Position numbers and translations under genes: made by a program. A DNA stretch of 64,000 nucleotides, taken from assembly GCF_038024105.1 (NCBI RefSeq), contig NZ_CP150661.1, forward strand, positions 2,871,001-2,935,000. The letters are read 5' to 3'. The DNA is from Polaribacter butkevichii. GTDB lineage: Bacteria; Bacteroidota; Bacteroidia; Flavobacteriales; Flavobacteriaceae. Under the pieces are notes generated by a model, which made no database searches, was not told where the DNA came from, and saw nothing but the letters and a program-made list of their open reading frames with translations. This document shows, piece by piece, positions 62,072 through 64,000 of the stretch. Numbering within the stretch: the stretch's first letter is position 1; each line of letters starts with the position of its first letter.

Positions 62072-64000
62072 ATGAAAGTACTTATGACAAATAATATACC
62101 TATAGAAGATCAATATAAAAGAACATCTTTATTTGAAAAAGAAAACGTGAATTATCTAGTGCATGTTTTAAAAAGATTTAACACCGTACCTAAAGTTAAC
62201 AATATAAATATTATTACGTCTAGTACAGAGCCTAGTATTTTTAAAATTGTGCCTAATAAGTCTATTGTAATTGGTTCTTTATACTTAAAAAATCCTGTTT
62301 TAGCGTTGGTTTATTTAAGATACGGTATAGAATGGCAACTATGGTATAAAGCTTTGGGAGCAGAAAAACATGGTACGGCATTGTGTAATATTGCAGCGTT
62401 AGAAGTAACAAGAATTTTTTATAAATTATTGCCAAAAGACGACAAAGAAAAATTAAAAAATTTAGATTATTTTTTAATTGATTTGATTAAAAATGAACAA
62501 GGATTAAATGCAGAGAATTTATTAAAACACGAGTCTTTAGAAGCTATTCATGGTTTAAATGTTGCTGATAAAGTGTTTAAAAAATCTTGGAAACCTATTA
62601 TAGATAATCTGGCAAAACCAACAGAATATTTATTGATGGCTGGTGGAGATTTTAGATTGAATATTGATGAAGTAGATTTGTTAAATAAATATGGTTGCAG
62701 ACCTTTTCCAAGACCAGAAGCTTTTACTTTTGCTTCTTCTACCGCAACAAGTGTTTCTAATTTTGCTTATGATAAAACAGATAAAGTAAGAAGTATATTA
62801 ATTAAGGATAGTTTAAAAAATGGTTTTCAGAAGACGGCTATCGAATTTTCTGAATCATTAAAAAATAACCTAAAAAAAATATTTAAGTTAAATGATGCTT
62901 GTCAAATACTTTTTTCTCCGTCAGGTACAGATTCTTCGCTTCAAATAGCCGCGATTACCCAAATTATTACAGAAAAAGAGATTACACATGTTTTAGTAGC
63001 TTCTGATGAAACAGGTAGTGGTGTAGCTGGTGCGTTAAAAGGTTGTCATTTTGAAAACAATACAGCTCTTAATTATCCTGCTAAAAAAGGAGAAAGAATA
63101 GAAGGGTTTAGAGATATCGATTTGATTAAAATACCTTTTAGAGATGAAAAAGGGAAGTTAAAAACAACAGCACAATTAGATGAGGAAGTTTTTAAAGCCA
63201 TTTCAGATACCAATAAATTAGGTCGTCATATTGTATTGCATGTGATGGATCATTCTAAGCTAGGGTATCAATCGCCTAGTGAAAATATGATGGATAAATT
63301 AAGTACTTTAAAAGATTTATCGATACAAGTTCTTATTGATGCTGCCCAACTTAGATTAGATCCTGCAGATTTAAAAAGTTATTTAAGTAAAGGATATATT
63401 GTTAGTATAACAGGAAGTAAATATTTTACAGGGCCTCCTTACTCAGGAGCTTTAATTTTTCCTGAAACAGTTAGTAAATTAATCGAAACTGCCAAAAACA
63501 CCTTGCCAAAGGGGTTAACCAAATATTACAATCATTCAGATTGGCCAGTGTCTTGGGTGTGTTCTAAGGAGTTATCCGAAGGCTTTAATATTGGTTCTTA
63601 TATGCGTTGGAAAGCAGCGATTGTAGAGATGGACAGATATTACAAAACACCAATTTTATATAGAAATATGGGAATTGAAATGTTTTGCAATTTTGTTGAA
63701 GATTCTATAAAAGAAGCTACTTTTTTAGAAGCTCTTTGTGACGAAGCAAATGAAAATAAGTACGATAATAAAGAATTTGGAATTAGAAATATCCGTACCA
63801 TTTTTCCTTTTTTCATCCTTAAAAACAAAGAAGTGTTGTCTGTAGACAATGTAAAAAAACTGTATGTTTTGTTAAATTCTGATTTATCGAAACAGTTTGA
63901 AGGATCTTCTTTAAAAATTATTAGACTTGCTGCTCAAAAATGTCATATTGGACAAGCGGTAAATGTAAAATACGGAAATGATTTACAAAGTGCTGTTTTA
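62072..64000 (+). CDS. large PLP-dependent aminotransferase-fold protein, partial
   Basis: The frame is open from ATG 62072 to the window edge (643 codons, C-terminus outside). An in-frame ATG at 62084 is an alternative start. About residues 1-210 form a domain I do not recognise (IVIGSLYLKNPVLALVYLRYG, EKHGTALCNIAALEVTR). From about 215 on there is an aspartate-aminotransferase fold: QILFSPSGTDSSL for phosphate binding, VLIDAAQLRLDP with the Asp for the pyridine nitrogen, and ITGSKYFTGPPYSG with a candidate Schiff-base Lys. The nearest well-known relatives are class V-type enzymes, but the length and N-terminal domain are unusual. The reaction is unknown. Confidence 0.7.
   Translation, partial: MKVLMTNNIPIEDQYKRTSLFEKENVNYLVHVLKRFNTVPKVNNINIITSSTEPSIFKIVPNKSIVIGSLYLKNPVLALVYLRYGIEWQLWYKALGAEKHGTALCNIAALEVTRIFYKLLPKDDKEKLKNLDYFLIDLIKNEQGLNAENLLKHESLEAIHGLNVADKVFKKSWKPIIDNLAKPTEYLLMAGGDFRLNIDEVDLLNKYGCRPFPRPEAFTFASSTATSVSNFAYDKTDKVRSILIKDSLKNGFQKTAIEFSESLKNNLKKIFKLNDACQILFSPSGTDSSLQIAAITQIITEKEITHVLVASDETGSGVAGALKGCHFENNTALNYPAKKGERIEGFRDIDLIKIPFRDEKGKLKTTAQLDEEVFKAISDTNKLGRHIVLHVMDHSKLGYQSPSENMMDKLSTLKDLSIQVLIDAAQLRLDPADLKSYLSKGYIVSITGSKYFTGPPYSGALIFPETVSKLIETAKNTLPKGLTKYYNHSDWPVSWVCSKELSEGFNIGSYMRWKAAIVEMDRYYKTPILYRNMGIEMFCNFVEDSIKEATFLEALCDEANENKYDNKEFGIRNIRTIFPFFILKNKEVLSVDNVKKLYVLLNSDLSKQFEGSSLKIIRLAAQKCHIGQAVNVKYGNDLQSAVL

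Noticed and set aside
1..64000. tRNA or rRNA genes
   Set aside because: I looked through all gaps longer than about 100 bases and found no cloverleaf with a GTTCRANYC-like T-loop, nor rRNA sequence. A tRNAscan run would be decisive.

Overview
The window looks like the chromosome of a marine member of the Flavobacteriaceae, close to Polaribacter or Tenacibaculum. The genus is inferred from gene content and style, not proven. The DNA is AT-rich. Promoters, where visible, follow the Bacteroidetes TAnnTTTG pattern. The primary sigma factor is the short 287-residue form. Two giant surface proteins carry C-terminal type IX secretion (T9SS) sorting domains, and a TonB-dependent receptor carries the usual carboxypeptidase-like N-terminal domain. 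Most of the window is core metabolism with long AT-rich gaps full of short dispersed palindromes. I see no rRNA, tRNA, CRISPR array or prophage.

Layout. 1-8.2 kb: the ruvB 3' end, a SulP anion transporter, a metallo-beta-lactamase/rhodanese fusion with a rhodanese lipoprotein, and two tandem DUF3857 proteins, the second with a lost transglutaminase triad. 8.2-12.4 kb, minus strand: primary sigma factor, a 63-residue protein, and a TonB receptor behind a TPP riboswitch. 12.8-14.7 kb: an ISAon1/ISL3-type insertion sequence of 1426 bp, with inverted ends and an 8-bp target duplication, that has cut arfB in two. 14.8-16.0 kb: a NadR-like kinase and a PnuC vitamin transporter. 16.2-19.6 kb: GGGP-type synthase, a small membrane protein, phosphopantetheinyl transferase and S-adenosylhomocysteinase. 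20-28.5 kb: endonuclease, DMT transporter, YifB, a gene remnant without a start codon, PEP carboxylase, TilS and two small proteins. 29-39.6 kb: PabB, an outer-membrane protein, DUF4230, lipoamide dehydrogenase, a haem-binding protein, a glycosyltransferase, an M3 peptidase, PurE and PurK.

40.3-52.2 kb is the most unusual region. GreA is followed by a HIT protein and a small membrane protein that converge on a 1624-residue T9SS cargo gene. The same module then appears again: decayed copies of HIT and the small gene, a copy of the terminator, and a 1721-residue paralogue of the giant gene. This is an old tandem duplication of about 5.6 kb in which only the giant genes survived, and the second giant gene carries an extra carbohydrate-binding-like insert.

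52.5-61.9 kb returns to core functions: histidine kinase, flavin reductase, DUF3127, DUF1456, membrane protein, Aat, RluA-type synthase, TsaC, RibA and thioesterase. Among them is a compact DUF134 / DUF5320-like / NifX-like metal-cluster operon with a palindromic operator on its promoter. The window ends inside a large unfamiliar PLP-dependent protein (at least 643 residues) that starts three bases after a perfect 19-bp palindrome.
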